Shown here in pieces: positions 26,127 through 34,879 of a stretch of DNA of 64,000 nt (its first letter is position 1; each line of letters begins with the position of its first letter). The DNA is from Chitinophagaceae bacterium (GTDB lineage Bacteria > Bacteroidota > Bacteroidia > Chitinophagales > Chitinophagaceae): contig CANFHA010000003.1 in NCBI GenBank assembly GCA_947446645.1, positions 212,573 to 276,572 of the forward strand, in the 5' to 3' direction. Below the pieces are notes generated by a model, which was given only the letters and a program-made list of their open reading frames with translations, was not told the DNA's origin and did not search any database. Both the position numbers and the translations under genes were made by a program.

Positions 26127-26468
26127 CTATGCTTTTTCAGCATCCAGCGCCGAGGTCGCTTTTTTAAGGAAGGTCTTGGCAAACTCTTTCATTTCATTTG
26201 CCAGTTCACCATTCCTTGTAGCGCGCACATAGGTATCAGCCATTCCGAAAAGTGTCTGGTAGAAAAAATCATTCATTTCATCTACCATCATTTTGCTGGT
26301 CCACAGGTCTATCCTCATCGCCTCTTTGTTATCACCGTCCCACAGGCCCAGCAACACAGCCTTTGCCTTCTGCCATTCGTCAACGCCGCCATCAGGCGCC
26401 ATCCACTGTATTGTCTCTGGCATCTTGTCTTCTGCCAGCTCTATCTGTATGTTTATTTGTGATGTCAT
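26127..26468 (-). CDS. gldC: Gliding motility protein GldC
   Basis: A 113-residue soluble protein matching GldC, a conserved Bacteroidota gliding/T9SS-associated factor. Family pattern: INIQIELAEDKMPETIQW, PDGGVDEWQKAKA, RIDLWTSKMMVDEMNDFF and the C-terminal EMKEFAKTFLKK. It has no signal peptide or TM, in agreement with a cytoplasmic protein. No other gld gene is present in the window; T9SS cargo signals do occur (36118-37266 and the remnant at 16629), consistent with a T9SS in this genome. Confidence 0.88.
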   Translation of the reverse strand: MTSQINIQIELAEDKMPETIQWMAPDGGVDEWQKAKAVLLGLWDGDNKEAMRIDLWTSKMMVDEMNDFFYQTLFGMADTYVRATRNGELANEMKEFAKTFLKKATSALDAEKA

Positions 26469-26540
26469 TTTTAGTGCGTACTTATCGTTTATCTATTATG
26501 TTATCAGTGTAAAACTAATCAGTTCAGTGCGAACTGCCAA

Positions 26541-27293
26541 TTACTCATCTCCACCGTCGCTGTGTGGCGTTATCGTCTTAGACCACTTATTCAGTTGCTT
26601 CACACATGCCGCAATATCCCTTGGCAACGGGGCCTCCACGGTTATAGGTGTTCCGTCTTCTTTATTAAATTCAAGTTTGTAGGCATGCAGCGCCAGCCGG
26701 CTCAGCAAAGGTTTCTCAACTTCATCCTTGCCCGACATGTTGTATTTGCGCTTTATATTCGATAGCAGGAACGGATCTCCATCTCCATACAGCTCATCAC
26801 ATACCACCGGGTGGCCTATCGATTGCATATGCACGCGTATCTGGTGGGTCCTGCCCGTATGTATCTGGAATTGCATCAGTGCATACAGCGGCCATTGTTC
26901 CACTACCCGGTAGTCCGTCACCGCCATCTTCCCCTTCCTGTTTACCACCATTTTGCCATGCACCGCAGGGTGTTCAGCAATAGGGCTTTCTATGCGTCCC
27001 TCAGGTGGCTCTGCTATACCATATACAAGCGCCGCATAGTACTTGTTCACATCCCGCTCCTGGAACAGGATAGACAGGTACCGGTGCGCATGTTCATTTT
27101 TTGCAAAGCAGATCACCCCGCTGGTGTCCTTATCCAGGCGGTGTACTATCCATATTTTTTGGCCCAGTTTTGCTTCCAGCGTTTTGCCCAGGCTGGGCAG
27201 TTCATGGTTAAACCGGTCCGGTATCACCAGCAGGCCCGCGGGTTTGTTTACTATTATCAGGTCTTCGTCTTCGTACAGCGTCTCTATATTCAT
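26541..27293 (-). CDS. RluA-family pseudouridine synthase
   Basis: A 250-residue RNA pseudouridine synthase. The active-site motif HRLDKDTSG holds the catalytic Asp. Other family marks are VVNKPAGLLVIP near the N-terminus and the basic GRTHQIRVHMQSIGHPV. There is no N-terminal S4 domain, so it resembles the RluA/TruC short form rather than RluD. The RNA target cannot be named. The start codon follows an AT-rich leader repeat (27294-27323). It lies 41 bases downstream of ybeY and is probably co-transcribed with it. Confidence 0.92.
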   Translation of the reverse strand: MNIETLYEDEDLIIVNKPAGLLVIPDRFNHELPSLGKTLEAKLGQKIWIVHRLDKDTSGVICFAKNEHAHRYLSILFQERDVNKYYAALVYGIAEPPEGRIESPIAEHPAVHGKMVVNRKGKMAVTDYRVVEQWPLYALMQFQIHTGRTHQIRVHMQSIGHPVVCDELYGDGDPFLLSNIKRKYNMSGKDEVEKPLLSRLALHAYKLEFNKEDGTPITVEAPLPRDIAACVKQLNKWSKTITPHSDGGDE

Positions 27294-27323
27294 CTTATTT
27301 CAAAATTCAAAAGTAAAATTCTA
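27294..27323 (-). repeat. AT-rich leader repeat upstream of the RluA-family gene
   Basis: On the gene strand AATTTTACTTTTGAATTTTG, then AAATAAG and the ATG. It belongs to the family at 11142, 11306, 38730, 39583 and 54471. Confidence 0.5.
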
Positions 27324-27334
27324 TAACGGGAGGT

Positions 27335-27775
27335 TTATTTCTCCAGTTCCTTTTGGTACTGCTCCAGGCAATAATCTTCGTTTTCACGCATTATCTGCTG
27401 GTCTTTTTCTTTTTTGTCTTTAAACCCGCATAGGTGCAGCACACCATGAAATATTACCCGGTGCAGCTCATTCTGGTAGGTTGTTTTAAATATTTTTGCA
27501 TTCTCTTTCACTCGTTCCACACTTATGTATATTTCTCCCTCTATCGCCTTTTTCGACTCGCTGAGGTCGAAGGTAATGATATCTGTGAAGGTATCGTGGT
27601 CCAGGTAGCTCTGGTTCATCTCCAGCAGAAACTCATCACTGCAAAAGATATAGGTCAGCTCTGCGCTTGTTACACCCTTCTTATACTTGCTGATCAGGCC
27701 ATCTATAAATGCAGACAGCTTAAGCTTTTGCTTTAACCCGGACTTTACTTCGTTTTCGTGAAAGGAGGAAGGCAT
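27335..27775 (-). CDS. ybeY: Endoribonuclease YbeY (16S rRNA maturation)
   Basis: A 146-residue single-strand endoribonuclease involved in 16S rRNA 3' processing and ribosome quality control. The zinc motif is HGVLHLCGFKD. The two first His ligands are present, but the third position of the usual HGxLHLxGxDH is Lys-Asp here. I recall the same change in other Bacteroidota YbeY proteins, so Asp may replace His as ligand. The upstream LNQSYLDHDTFTDIITFD block is typical of the family. It is co-directional with the RluA-family gene. Confidence 0.9.
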   Translation of the reverse strand: MPSSFHENEVKSGLKQKLKLSAFIDGLISKYKKGVTSAELTYIFCSDEFLLEMNQSYLDHDTFTDIITFDLSESKKAIEGEIYISVERVKENAKIFKTTYQNELHRVIFHGVLHLCGFKDKKEKDQQIMRENEDYCLEQYQKELEK

Positions 27776-27856
27776 AATAAGGATTTTTAATATTCAGTAT
27801 TTGATCTGTATTTTGAGGTTTGAATGCAAGCACTGGGTATCATAGGCAAAGGGATA

Positions 27857-27883
27857 AAAAGGCGCAACAACAGGCCGCCTTTT
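27857..27883. other. Hairpin in the ybeY/kmo divergent region
   Basis: Stem AAAAGGCG / CGCCTTTT with an 11-base loop, flanked by AT. It lies between two divergent start codons, so it cannot simply terminate either gene. It may be a regulatory site or a leftover terminator. About 250 bases separate the two genes and nothing else is evident there. Confidence 0.35.
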
Positions 27884-28026
27884 ATTGATATAGTAGGCCC
27901 GGTTTTCTCTTATTTTAGAGGACAAAGATAGCATTTATAGAACTATTGAATATGCATTGCTCTCCCTTAGCGGCATATCATTCCTCCATTGCCTCATTAT
28001 TGTGTAATTTGCTTCAAAATACTTTT

Positions 28027-29406
28027 ATGTCCCGTAAGGTTACAATATTGGGTGCCGGTTTGGTCGGCTCCCTGCTGGCTGTCGTGCTCCGCAAGCGTGG
28101 TCACCATGTGTCTGTCTATGAACGCCGTCCTGATATGCGCGCAGCAAATGTGTCGGCAGGCAGATCTATCAACCTGGCCATGAGTGCCCGTGGCTGGAAA
28201 GCGCTGGAGCTGGCCGGGTTAAAAAACGAAATGGAAGCCTTGGCTATCCCCATGTATGGCCGCTACCTGCACCAGCCTGATGGGCAAACCGCCTTCCAGC
28301 CCTATAGTAAGAACAATGAAGCAATATATTCCGTAAGCCGCGGTGAGCTCAATAAAAAATTGATGACACTGGCCGAAGACAACGGAGCCCATATCAACTT
28401 TGAGCATCGTTGCACTCAGGTACACGTTGAGAATAATCATGTTCATTTCCATCACGATCATAATGGAACAATAGTAGCAAGCGACCTCCTGTTTGGCGCT
28501 GATGGTGCATTCTCCGCATTGCGCGAGAGCTATACGCGATTGAACAGGGTAAATGCCCGGCAGATGTACCTTGAGTATGGCTACAAAGAGCTGTGCATAC
28601 TCCCCGGCGCAAGCGGCGAGTGGGTTATGGAAAAAAATGCCCTGCATATCTGGCCGCGTGGCAATTATATGATGATAGCATTGCCTAATACCGATGGCAC
28701 GTTCACATGCACATTATTCATGCCTTTTGAAGGGGATATTTCTTTTGAAAAGCTGAAAACGAAGGACGACGTAACTGCTTTGTTCGACAAACAGTTTGCA
28801 GATGCTAAGGCGCTCATGCCGGGTTTGCTCGATGACTTTTTTACTAATCCTACTTCATCGCTCGTTACTACACACATATTCCCATGGCACTACAAAGATA
28901 AAAGTGCGCTGATAGGCGATGCCGCACATGCCATTGTGCCTTTCTACGGCCAGGGCATGAACGCAGGCTTTGAAGATGTAACCGTATTAGCTGGTTTAAT
29001 GGATGAATATGGTGACGACTGGCAAACCATACTGTCCGCCTACGAGGCCAAACGAAAGCCAAATGGCGATGCCGTGGCTGACCTGGCGCTGAACAATTTT
29101 ATAGAGATGCGCGATAAGGTAGCTGACCCAATGTTCCTGGAACGGAAGAAAATAGAAAAGGAACTGGGTAAGCGATATCCTGATCAGTTTATCTCTGTTT
29201 ACGAAATGGTGTCCTTTAGCCATATACCTTACAGCACTGCCCTGCAATGTATTCAGGCGCAGGATCACTTACTGCAGCGCATAATGAGTGAGGGCGATTT
29301 CACTGTCAATTCAGGGAATGCTGAATTTTGTGCTAACTTGGACACATGGGTTACAGAGTATTACAATGCGGTGCAGCAACTGGATTTTGGAAATGAAGCC
29401 CGCTAA
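28027..29406 (+). CDS. kmo: Kynurenine 3-monooxygenase
   Basis: FAD-dependent hydroxylase converting L-kynurenine to 3-hydroxykynurenine in tryptophan degradation and, in some Bacteroidota, the eukaryote-like route to NAD. The N-terminal ILGAGLVGSLLAVVL is the FAD Rossmann motif; SAGRSINLAMSARG and the later IGDAAHAIVPFYGQGMNAGF (the GD motif) are diagnostic for KMO. The C-terminal hydrophobic membrane anchor of eukaryotic KMO is absent. I start at ATG 28027; a longer frame from 27946 adds a Cys/His-rich, non-conserved extension. The 3' end overlaps recJ by 14 bases. Confidence 0.93.
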   Translation: MSRKVTILGAGLVGSLLAVVLRKRGHHVSVYERRPDMRAANVSAGRSINLAMSARGWKALELAGLKNEMEALAIPMYGRYLHQPDGQTAFQPYSKNNEAIYSVSRGELNKKLMTLAEDNGAHINFEHRCTQVHVENNHVHFHHDHNGTIVASDLLFGADGAFSALRESYTRLNRVNARQMYLEYGYKELCILPGASGEWVMEKNALHIWPRGNYMMIALPNTDGTFTCTLFMPFEGDISFEKLKTKDDVTALFDKQFADAKALMPGLLDDFFTNPTSSLVTTHIFPWHYKDKSALIGDAAHAIVPFYGQGMNAGFEDVTVLAGLMDEYGDDWQTILSAYEAKRKPNGDAVADLALNNFIEMRDKVADPMFLERKKIEKELGKRYPDQFISVYEMVSFSHIPYSTALQCIQAQDHLLQRIMSEGDFTVNSGNAEFCANLDTWVTEYYNAVQQLDFGNEAR

Positions 29407-31108
29407 GAGATGGACGGTAAGGCCGGTGGATGAATTGGTCGTGAACAGGCTTGGTGAAGACCTGAAAGTTAATCCCGCTATATGCAGGGTGCTCGCGCTC
29501 AGGGGGGTAAAAGATTACGACAGCGCAAAATTGTTCTTCCGTCCTGAGCTTTCTCAGCTGCACGATCCTTTCATCATGAAGGGCATGAAGAAGGCCGTAG
29601 ACCGCATTAACGAAGGCATAGAATGGCACGAGCGCATAATGGTGTATGGCGACTACGACGTAGACGGCACCACTGCCGTTTCTCTAGTATACTCCTTTCT
29701 GAAGCAGAAGTATAAAGGCGAGCTCTCTTATTATATTCCGCATCGCTACCGCGAGGGGTACGGTATCTCAAAACAAGGTATCGATTATGCCCATGGCAAT
29801 GGCTATACGCTGCTGATAACGCTGGACTGTGGTATAAAATCCGTAGAGATGATCACCTATGCCCAGTCCCTTGGCATAGATGTCATTGTATGCGATCACC
29901 ACTTACCCGATGCACACTTACCTCCGGCTTTTGCCATTCTCAACCCCAAACAATCAGATTGCAAATATCCTTACAAGGAGCTTAGTGGCTGTGGTATTGG
30001 TTTCAAGCTGGCACAGGCGCTCGCCATGCACTGGAAGCAACCTGCAGAAAGTGTATACCAATACCTGGACCTCGTGGCCACCAGCATTGCGGCAGATATA
30101 GTACCCATGGATGGTGAGAATCGTATACTGGCTTACTACGGTATAAAACGAATAAATGAATCTCCATGCCTGGCTATTTCTACGCTAAAAGAGTTGGGCG
30201 GAGTTACCAAAGCACTTACCATATCAGACCTTGTATTTGTAATTGGTCCCCGTGTTAACGCAGCCGGCAGAATGGACGATGCTCGCAAGGCTGTAGAGTT
30301 TTTTATAGAAACAGATCCGGAAAAAATTCAATCGCTTGCAGCGGCCCTCCATTCTGATAATGATGACCGCAAGGAAGTAGACAAATCAACAACAGAAGAA
30401 GCCCTTGCTATACTCGACCGCGACATAAAATTACAACGTAGGAAGTCCACCGTTCTGTACCGGTCTCACTGGCACAAGGGTGTCGTCGGTATCGTCGCCT
30501 CTCGCCTCATCGATCATTATTACCGGCCTACCATTATGCTTACCAATGCCAATGGCAAAGCTACAGGCTCCGCGCGCTCCGTATCTGGTTTCAATATTTA
30601 TGAGGCCATACATGAGTGCCGCGACCTGCTGGAAAACTATGGTGGCCACTTCTACGCCGCAGGTATGACCATGGCAGAGGGCCGTGTTGATGAATTTATT
30701 GAGCGGTTTGAGCAAATAGTATCCTCCACCATAACCGATGAGCAGCAGGTGCCGGAGATAGTGATAGATGCTGAGATACCATTGACGTTGGTAAAGCCCG
30801 CCTTTTACAACCTGCTGAAGCAACTGGAACCATTTGGCCCGGCAAATATGAAGCCCATATTTGTTACCCGCAACCTCTATGACTACCAGGGCTCCTCCAA
30901 TATTGTGAAAGAGCTGCACCTGCGCATAGTTGCCCATCAAAAGAATGGCGCTATTATAGAGGGTATAGGCTTTGGCCTCGGCGACAAGTACGAGATCGTA
31001 AGAAACGGCCCGTTTGATATGGTCTACAACATAGAAGAGAACGAACACAATGGGAATATCAAAGTGCAGGTGAAAGTGGTGGATATACGACCGGCCAGTA
31101 ACCTTTAG
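29393..31108 (+). CDS. recJ: Single-stranded-DNA-specific exonuclease RecJ
   Basis: A 571-residue 5'-3' single-strand exonuclease for recombination and mismatch repair. DHH-family motifs: YGDYDVDGTTA (motif I), ITLDCG (II), VCDHHLPD (III, the DHH), and GCGIGFKLAQALA (IV region). The DHHA1 domain includes HKGVVGIVASR and SVSGFNIYEAI with the GGH of ENYGGHFYAAG. The start is taken at MKPAKRW (29393), which gives the normal N-terminus and a 14-base overlap with kmo, implying translational coupling. Confidence 0.95.
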   Translation: MKPAKRWTVRPVDELVVNRLGEDLKVNPAICRVLALRGVKDYDSAKLFFRPELSQLHDPFIMKGMKKAVDRINEGIEWHERIMVYGDYDVDGTTAVSLVYSFLKQKYKGELSYYIPHRYREGYGISKQGIDYAHGNGYTLLITLDCGIKSVEMITYAQSLGIDVIVCDHHLPDAHLPPAFAILNPKQSDCKYPYKELSGCGIGFKLAQALAMHWKQPAESVYQYLDLVATSIAADIVPMDGENRILAYYGIKRINESPCLAISTLKELGGVTKALTISDLVFVIGPRVNAAGRMDDARKAVEFFIETDPEKIQSLAAALHSDNDDRKEVDKSTTEEALAILDRDIKLQRRKSTVLYRSHWHKGVVGIVASRLIDHYYRPTIMLTNANGKATGSARSVSGFNIYEAIHECRDLLENYGGHFYAAGMTMAEGRVDEFIERFEQIVSSTITDEQQVPEIVIDAEIPLTLVKPAFYNLLKQLEPFGPANMKPIFVTRNLYDYQGSSNIVKELHLRIVAHQKNGAIIEGIGFGLGDKYEIVRNGPFDMVYNIEENEHNGNIKVQVKVVDIRPASNL

Positions 31109-31180
31109 TTAGTTTTTTACTTATATTTACAGAATCGCTTGCAACATTTGCCTATTAATTCACTTCAAAAACTAACGAAA

Positions 31181-31606
31181 ATGAAAAAAGTATTTGTTAT
31201 AGCCGCTTTAATTGCTGCCATACCGGCCTTTGCTCAGAAGATGGATGCATCTAAAGTGCCGGCACCCGTTAAGGCTACCTTCTCCAAAACCTTTGCCACA
31301 GTGAAAGATGCAAAGTGGGAAAAGGAGAATGGAAATTTCGAGGCAAATTTCACCCAGTTTGGCACAAAAATGTCTGCCACTTTTGATGCCAATGGCGCAT
31401 GGTTAGAAACCGAAAATGCAATAGCAGTAAATGCTCTGCCGCCTGCTGCTGCAAGCTACCTGGCAACAAACTATAAAGGTGAAAAAATAAAGGGCGCAGC
31501 CAAACTAAAAATGGCAAATGGAGAAACGCACTACGAAGCTGAAGTAAAAGGCATTGACGTATTATTCGACAGTAATGGGAAATTTATAAAAACTCAAAAG
31601 GACTAA
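31181..31606 (+). CDS. Exported PepSY-like (BLIP-fold type) protein
   Basis: A 141-residue periplasmic protein with a signal peptide (about 1-18, IPAFAQ). The mature chain has two similar halves, KDAKWEKENGNFEANFTQFG and a second with AKLKMANGETHYEAEVKG, which is the duplicated PepSY-like putative beta-lactamase-inhibitor fold common in Bacteroidota. The start is the ATG of MKKVFV; an upstream in-frame start would put 14 residues before the signal peptide. It is the first gene of a unit with a beta-propeller protein (2 bases on) and a TonB receptor. It may bind a ligand or metal; this is inference. Confidence 0.8.
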   Translation: MKKVFVIAALIAAIPAFAQKMDASKVPAPVKATFSKTFATVKDAKWEKENGNFEANFTQFGTKMSATFDANGAWLETENAIAVNALPPAAASYLATNYKGEKIKGAAKLKMANGETHYEAEVKGIDVLFDSNGKFIKTQKD

Positions 31607-31608
31607 CG

Positions 31609-32628
31609 ATGAACTATTTTAAGTTATTAGCGGTTGCAGCACTGGCGGGTACTTCAGTAAATGTTGCCTGCGCGCAAGGCACAAAATACCATGTAGTCAA
31701 CACCTTCCATATCCCCAGCCCTGGCGGGTGGGACTACATCGCATTAAACCCGGTAAACGATAACATCTACGTCTCGCACGGCACACAGGTAAATATCCTC
31801 AATAAGAATTCCGGCGACTCAGTAGGTGTAATAGCTAACACTACCGGCGTTCACGGTATCGCATTCGCCCCTGAGTTTAAAAAAGGCTTCACCAGCAATG
31901 GTCGTCTCAACACCGCAACTGTATTTGAGATAAATACTAATGCCGTGCTGGGAGAAGTTAAAACGGGGGAAAATCCTGATGCCATTATGTATGACCCTTT
32001 TTCTAAAAAGATATACGTATGCAACGGGCGTAGCAAGGACCTTACTGTTATAGATCCCGCTACCAACGAGGTAGTGAAAACTATTGAACTCGGCGGTAAA
32101 CCGGAAACGGCCGTAAGCGATGAGGCAGGCAATCTGTACATAAATATCGAAGACAAAAGCGAGATCGCTGTGGTGAATGCAAAGACCTACGCAGTAACGG
32201 CCCGCTGGAAAACCGGCGCTGGTAAAGAACCATCGGGACTGGCAATAGATAGAAAAACCAAGCGTCTTTTTGCTGGCTGCGATAATAAGCTGTTGGTAGT
32301 AATGAATGCAGAAAATGGCAAGGTCGTAAAAGAGTTGCCGATAGGCGATGGCTGCGATGGTGTTGTTTTTGATGCTGGTACAGGCAATATTTTTAGCTCC
32401 AACGGTGAGGGCACACTTACCGTCATTCACGAAAAGTCAGCCAGGGATTTCGAGGTAGTAGAAAACGTAACAACAAAGAAGGGCGCACGTACTTCTGCCA
32501 TCGACGAGAAGACGCACAAGGTATACCTGCCCACAGCAGATTTTCTGCCACCTAATCCAGAAGACAAGGGCAAAAGGCCAGGAACCGTACCGGGATCATT
32601 CCAGGTGCTGGTAGTGGGCAATGAATAG
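31609..32628 (+). CDS. Exported YncE-like beta-propeller protein
   Basis: A 339-residue periplasmic protein with signal peptide (about 1-22, NVACAQ). Repeats of about 40-45 residues carry the YVTN-type pattern: NDNIYVSHGTQVNIL, KKIYVCNGRSKDLTVID, GNLYINIEDKSEIAVV, KRLFAGCDNKLLVVM and KVYLPTADF. These are blades of a 7-fold propeller as in YncE and other surface-layer/quinoprotein-like folds. E. coli YncE is iron-regulated and found with TonB receptors, and here the next gene is a TonB-dependent receptor overlapping by 8 bases, so a shared uptake role is likely. Confidence 0.85.
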   Translation: MNYFKLLAVAALAGTSVNVACAQGTKYHVVNTFHIPSPGGWDYIALNPVNDNIYVSHGTQVNILNKNSGDSVGVIANTTGVHGIAFAPEFKKGFTSNGRLNTATVFEINTNAVLGEVKTGENPDAIMYDPFSKKIYVCNGRSKDLTVIDPATNEVVKTIELGGKPETAVSDEAGNLYINIEDKSEIAVVNAKTYAVTARWKTGAGKEPSGLAIDRKTKRLFAGCDNKLLVVMNAENGKVVKELPIGDGCDGVVFDAGTGNIFSSNGEGTLTVIHEKSARDFEVVENVTTKKGARTSAIDEKTHKVYLPTADFLPPNPEDKGKRPGTVPGSFQVLVVGNE

Positions 32629-34840
32629 ATTCGTACTTCCAAATTTACATAACATGTCTGCCGCTCGGTATATACTTGTTGCATCGTTGTTACTGTTTTT
32701 TGCAGTCACAGTAAGTGCGCAACACACCTTTAAAGCTATCTTCAGGGACAAGGCAACACACTTGCCCATGCCTGGCGTTATTGTTGGCGATAAGCTTGGC
32801 CACGGTGCCACAACGGACGACAGCGGCAAAGTAACCATCCCGGGCCTCAGCCTGAGCATAGATACATTCTATGTCTCATTCATTGGTTATGAGCCGGAGA
32901 CTATAGTTACCCATTTTGATGACATTTCTACTCGCGAAGTGCTGCTTACAGCTAACGATAAAGAGCTGGAGGAAGTAGTATTCGTTTCGTCTACCCGCAC
33001 CAATGAGCGCATAGAGAATGCACCAATGAAAGTGGAGGTGCTTGGAAAGGAAGAAATGGATGAGGAGAATACCATCAGGCCAGCGAACATTGCCAGTATA
33101 CTGGGCGATGTAAGTGGTGTACAGATACAGCAGTCTTCTGCCACATCCGGTAACACCAATGTTCGCATACAGGGCCTCAATGGCCAGTACACCCAGATAC
33201 TGCGAGACGGCATGCCGCTCTATGATGGCTTCTCCGGTGGGTTTGGCATATTGCAGATACCCCCGCTGGATCTTCGCCAGGTAGAATTGATCAAAGGTTC
33301 TGCATCTACGCTTTATGGCGGTGGCGCCATAGCCGGGCTCATAAACCTTATTTCCAAACGGCCCACTGACGAACAGGAAGCCATTTTCACGCTCAATGCT
33401 ACTACGCTGCAGGAGCAGGATGTTAACGCCTATTTCGCAAAGCGCTACAAAAAGATTGGCTACACCTTTTTTGCCGGCTACACCCACCAGGATGCGGTCG
33501 ATGTAGATCACGATGGTTTCTCTGACGTGCCGCAGCTCAATACATTCACCCTGCACCCCCGTCTGTTCTTTTATCCCGATGATAAATCATCACTCATTGT
33601 CGGCTACAATGGCACCTTTGAGAAGCGCTATGGTGGCGATATACAGGTCATAAATCACCTGCCCGATGCTCAGCATCAGTACTTTGAAAAGAACATCACA
33701 ACTAGAAATACAGGCGAGCTCATTTTTGAGCGCACACTTCTAGGTGCCGCCAGGCTCACGGTTAAAGGGAGTTACAGCTCTTTTGGCCGCGATATAATCA
33801 CCAACCTCGATAACATTAATGGCAATCAGGCTAATTATTATTCCGAGGCTTCTGTCTTCATACCTCAGAAAAACAACAGCATTGTAGCGGGGTTAAATAC
33901 TACTGGCAATAAATTCAGAAAGCTGCCCGGCTCTGATAGTATCGCCCTGAATGATTTTCATAACAACACCGTTGGTGCATTCGCTCAATATACCCTGCAC
34001 CTTCCTGCGCAAACCACGCTGGAGGCAGGCTTGCGTGGAGATCATACCGATAATTACGGCAATTTTATTTTACCGCGTATTGCCATCTTTCACCGGTTCA
34101 ATGAAACATGGGCCTCGCGCGCAGGTGCTGGTTTCGGCTATAAAATACCCAGTGCGCTTGAGGTGCAGGTAATTGATTATCCCATGCAGGATCTTCAGCC
34201 GCTACCAGCAGGTATTAAAGCAGAACGCTCTATCGGTTATAACATCGAAGGCAACTTTAAAAAAGAGATCGGCAAAGATGCAAACCTGTTCATCAATCAT
34301 GCTTTCTTTCTTACACAGGTCACAGACCCCGTCATTGCTACGCAGTTGCCCATACAGCAGGTCATTTTCAGCAATGGCGATAAGCCGGTTATAACCATGG
34401 GGTTTGATACCTATATAAAGGTCACCATACACAAGCTGGAACTTTACGTCGGGTACACTTATACCGACGCAAAACGCAAATACCTGCAGCACGACCAATT
34501 CCTGCCCCTTACGCCGCGCCATAGGTGCGCCTTTACTGCCGTGCATACATTCGGTGAGCAGTGGCGTGTAGGCCTAGAGGGCTCATATGTAGGCATGCAA
34601 TCCCGCGATGGCGATAGCAACACCCAGCCGTACTTCTTTGCTGCACTTATGGTAGAGCGCAAAATTGGCAAAAAGATAAGTGTAGTAATTAATTGCGAAA
34701 ACCTGTTCGACTACCGCCAAACGAGATTTGAAAAGATATACACCGGTTCCATTACAGACCCTACTTTCAAGCCATTGTGGGCGCCCATAGACGGCAGGGT
34801 AGTGAACCTCTCCGTGAGAATTACTCCGTTTAGAAAATAA
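32621..34840 (+). CDS. TonB-dependent outer-membrane receptor
   Basis: A 739-residue receptor: signal peptide, a carboxypeptidase-like N-terminal domain (about 35-115), the plug (about 120-240, with NTNVRIQGLNGQYTQILRDG and ELIKGSASTLYGGGAIAGLI) and a 22-strand barrel ending near the C-terminus in VNLSVRITPFRK. The start ATG overlaps the propeller gene; ATG at 32654 (MSAARYIL) gives a more standard signal peptide. The plug resembles siderophore/metal receptors rather than SusC, and no SusD follows. The substrate is unknown; iron or copper complexes are possible given the neighbours. Confidence 0.9.
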   Translation: MNRFVLPNLHNMSAARYILVASLLLFFAVTVSAQHTFKAIFRDKATHLPMPGVIVGDKLGHGATTDDSGKVTIPGLSLSIDTFYVSFIGYEPETIVTHFDDISTREVLLTANDKELEEVVFVSSTRTNERIENAPMKVEVLGKEEMDEENTIRPANIASILGDVSGVQIQQSSATSGNTNVRIQGLNGQYTQILRDGMPLYDGFSGGFGILQIPPLDLRQVELIKGSASTLYGGGAIAGLINLISKRPTDEQEAIFTLNATTLQEQDVNAYFAKRYKKIGYTFFAGYTHQDAVDVDHDGFSDVPQLNTFTLHPRLFFYPDDKSSLIVGYNGTFEKRYGGDIQVINHLPDAQHQYFEKNITTRNTGELIFERTLLGAARLTVKGSYSSFGRDIITNLDNINGNQANYYSEASVFIPQKNNSIVAGLNTTGNKFRKLPGSDSIALNDFHNNTVGAFAQYTLHLPAQTTLEAGLRGDHTDNYGNFILPRIAIFHRFNETWASRAGAGFGYKIPSALEVQVIDYPMQDLQPLPAGIKAERSIGYNIEGNFKKEIGKDANLFINHAFFLTQVTDPVIATQLPIQQVIFSNGDKPVITMGFDTYIKVTIHKLELYVGYTYTDAKRKYLQHDQFLPLTPRHRCAFTAVHTFGEQWRVGLEGSYVGMQSRDGDSNTQPYFFAALMVERKIGKKISVVINCENLFDYRQTRFEKIYTGSITDPTFKPLWAPIDGRVVNLSVRITPFRK

Positions 34841-34879
34841 GTGCTTTATGTGTAGTGCCTGCCAATCTTGCGGATTAAC

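Noticed and set aside
27335..27775. YbeY lacking the third zinc His taken as inactive
   Set aside because: The same Lys/Asp form occurs, as I recall, across the phylum; rest of the motif is intact.
30431..31048. 205-codon minus-strand frame opposite recJ
   Set aside because: Shadow frame of a well-supported gene.
32876..33556. 226-codon minus-strand frame opposite the TonB receptor
   Set aside because: Antisense shadow of the plug region; no domain or start context.
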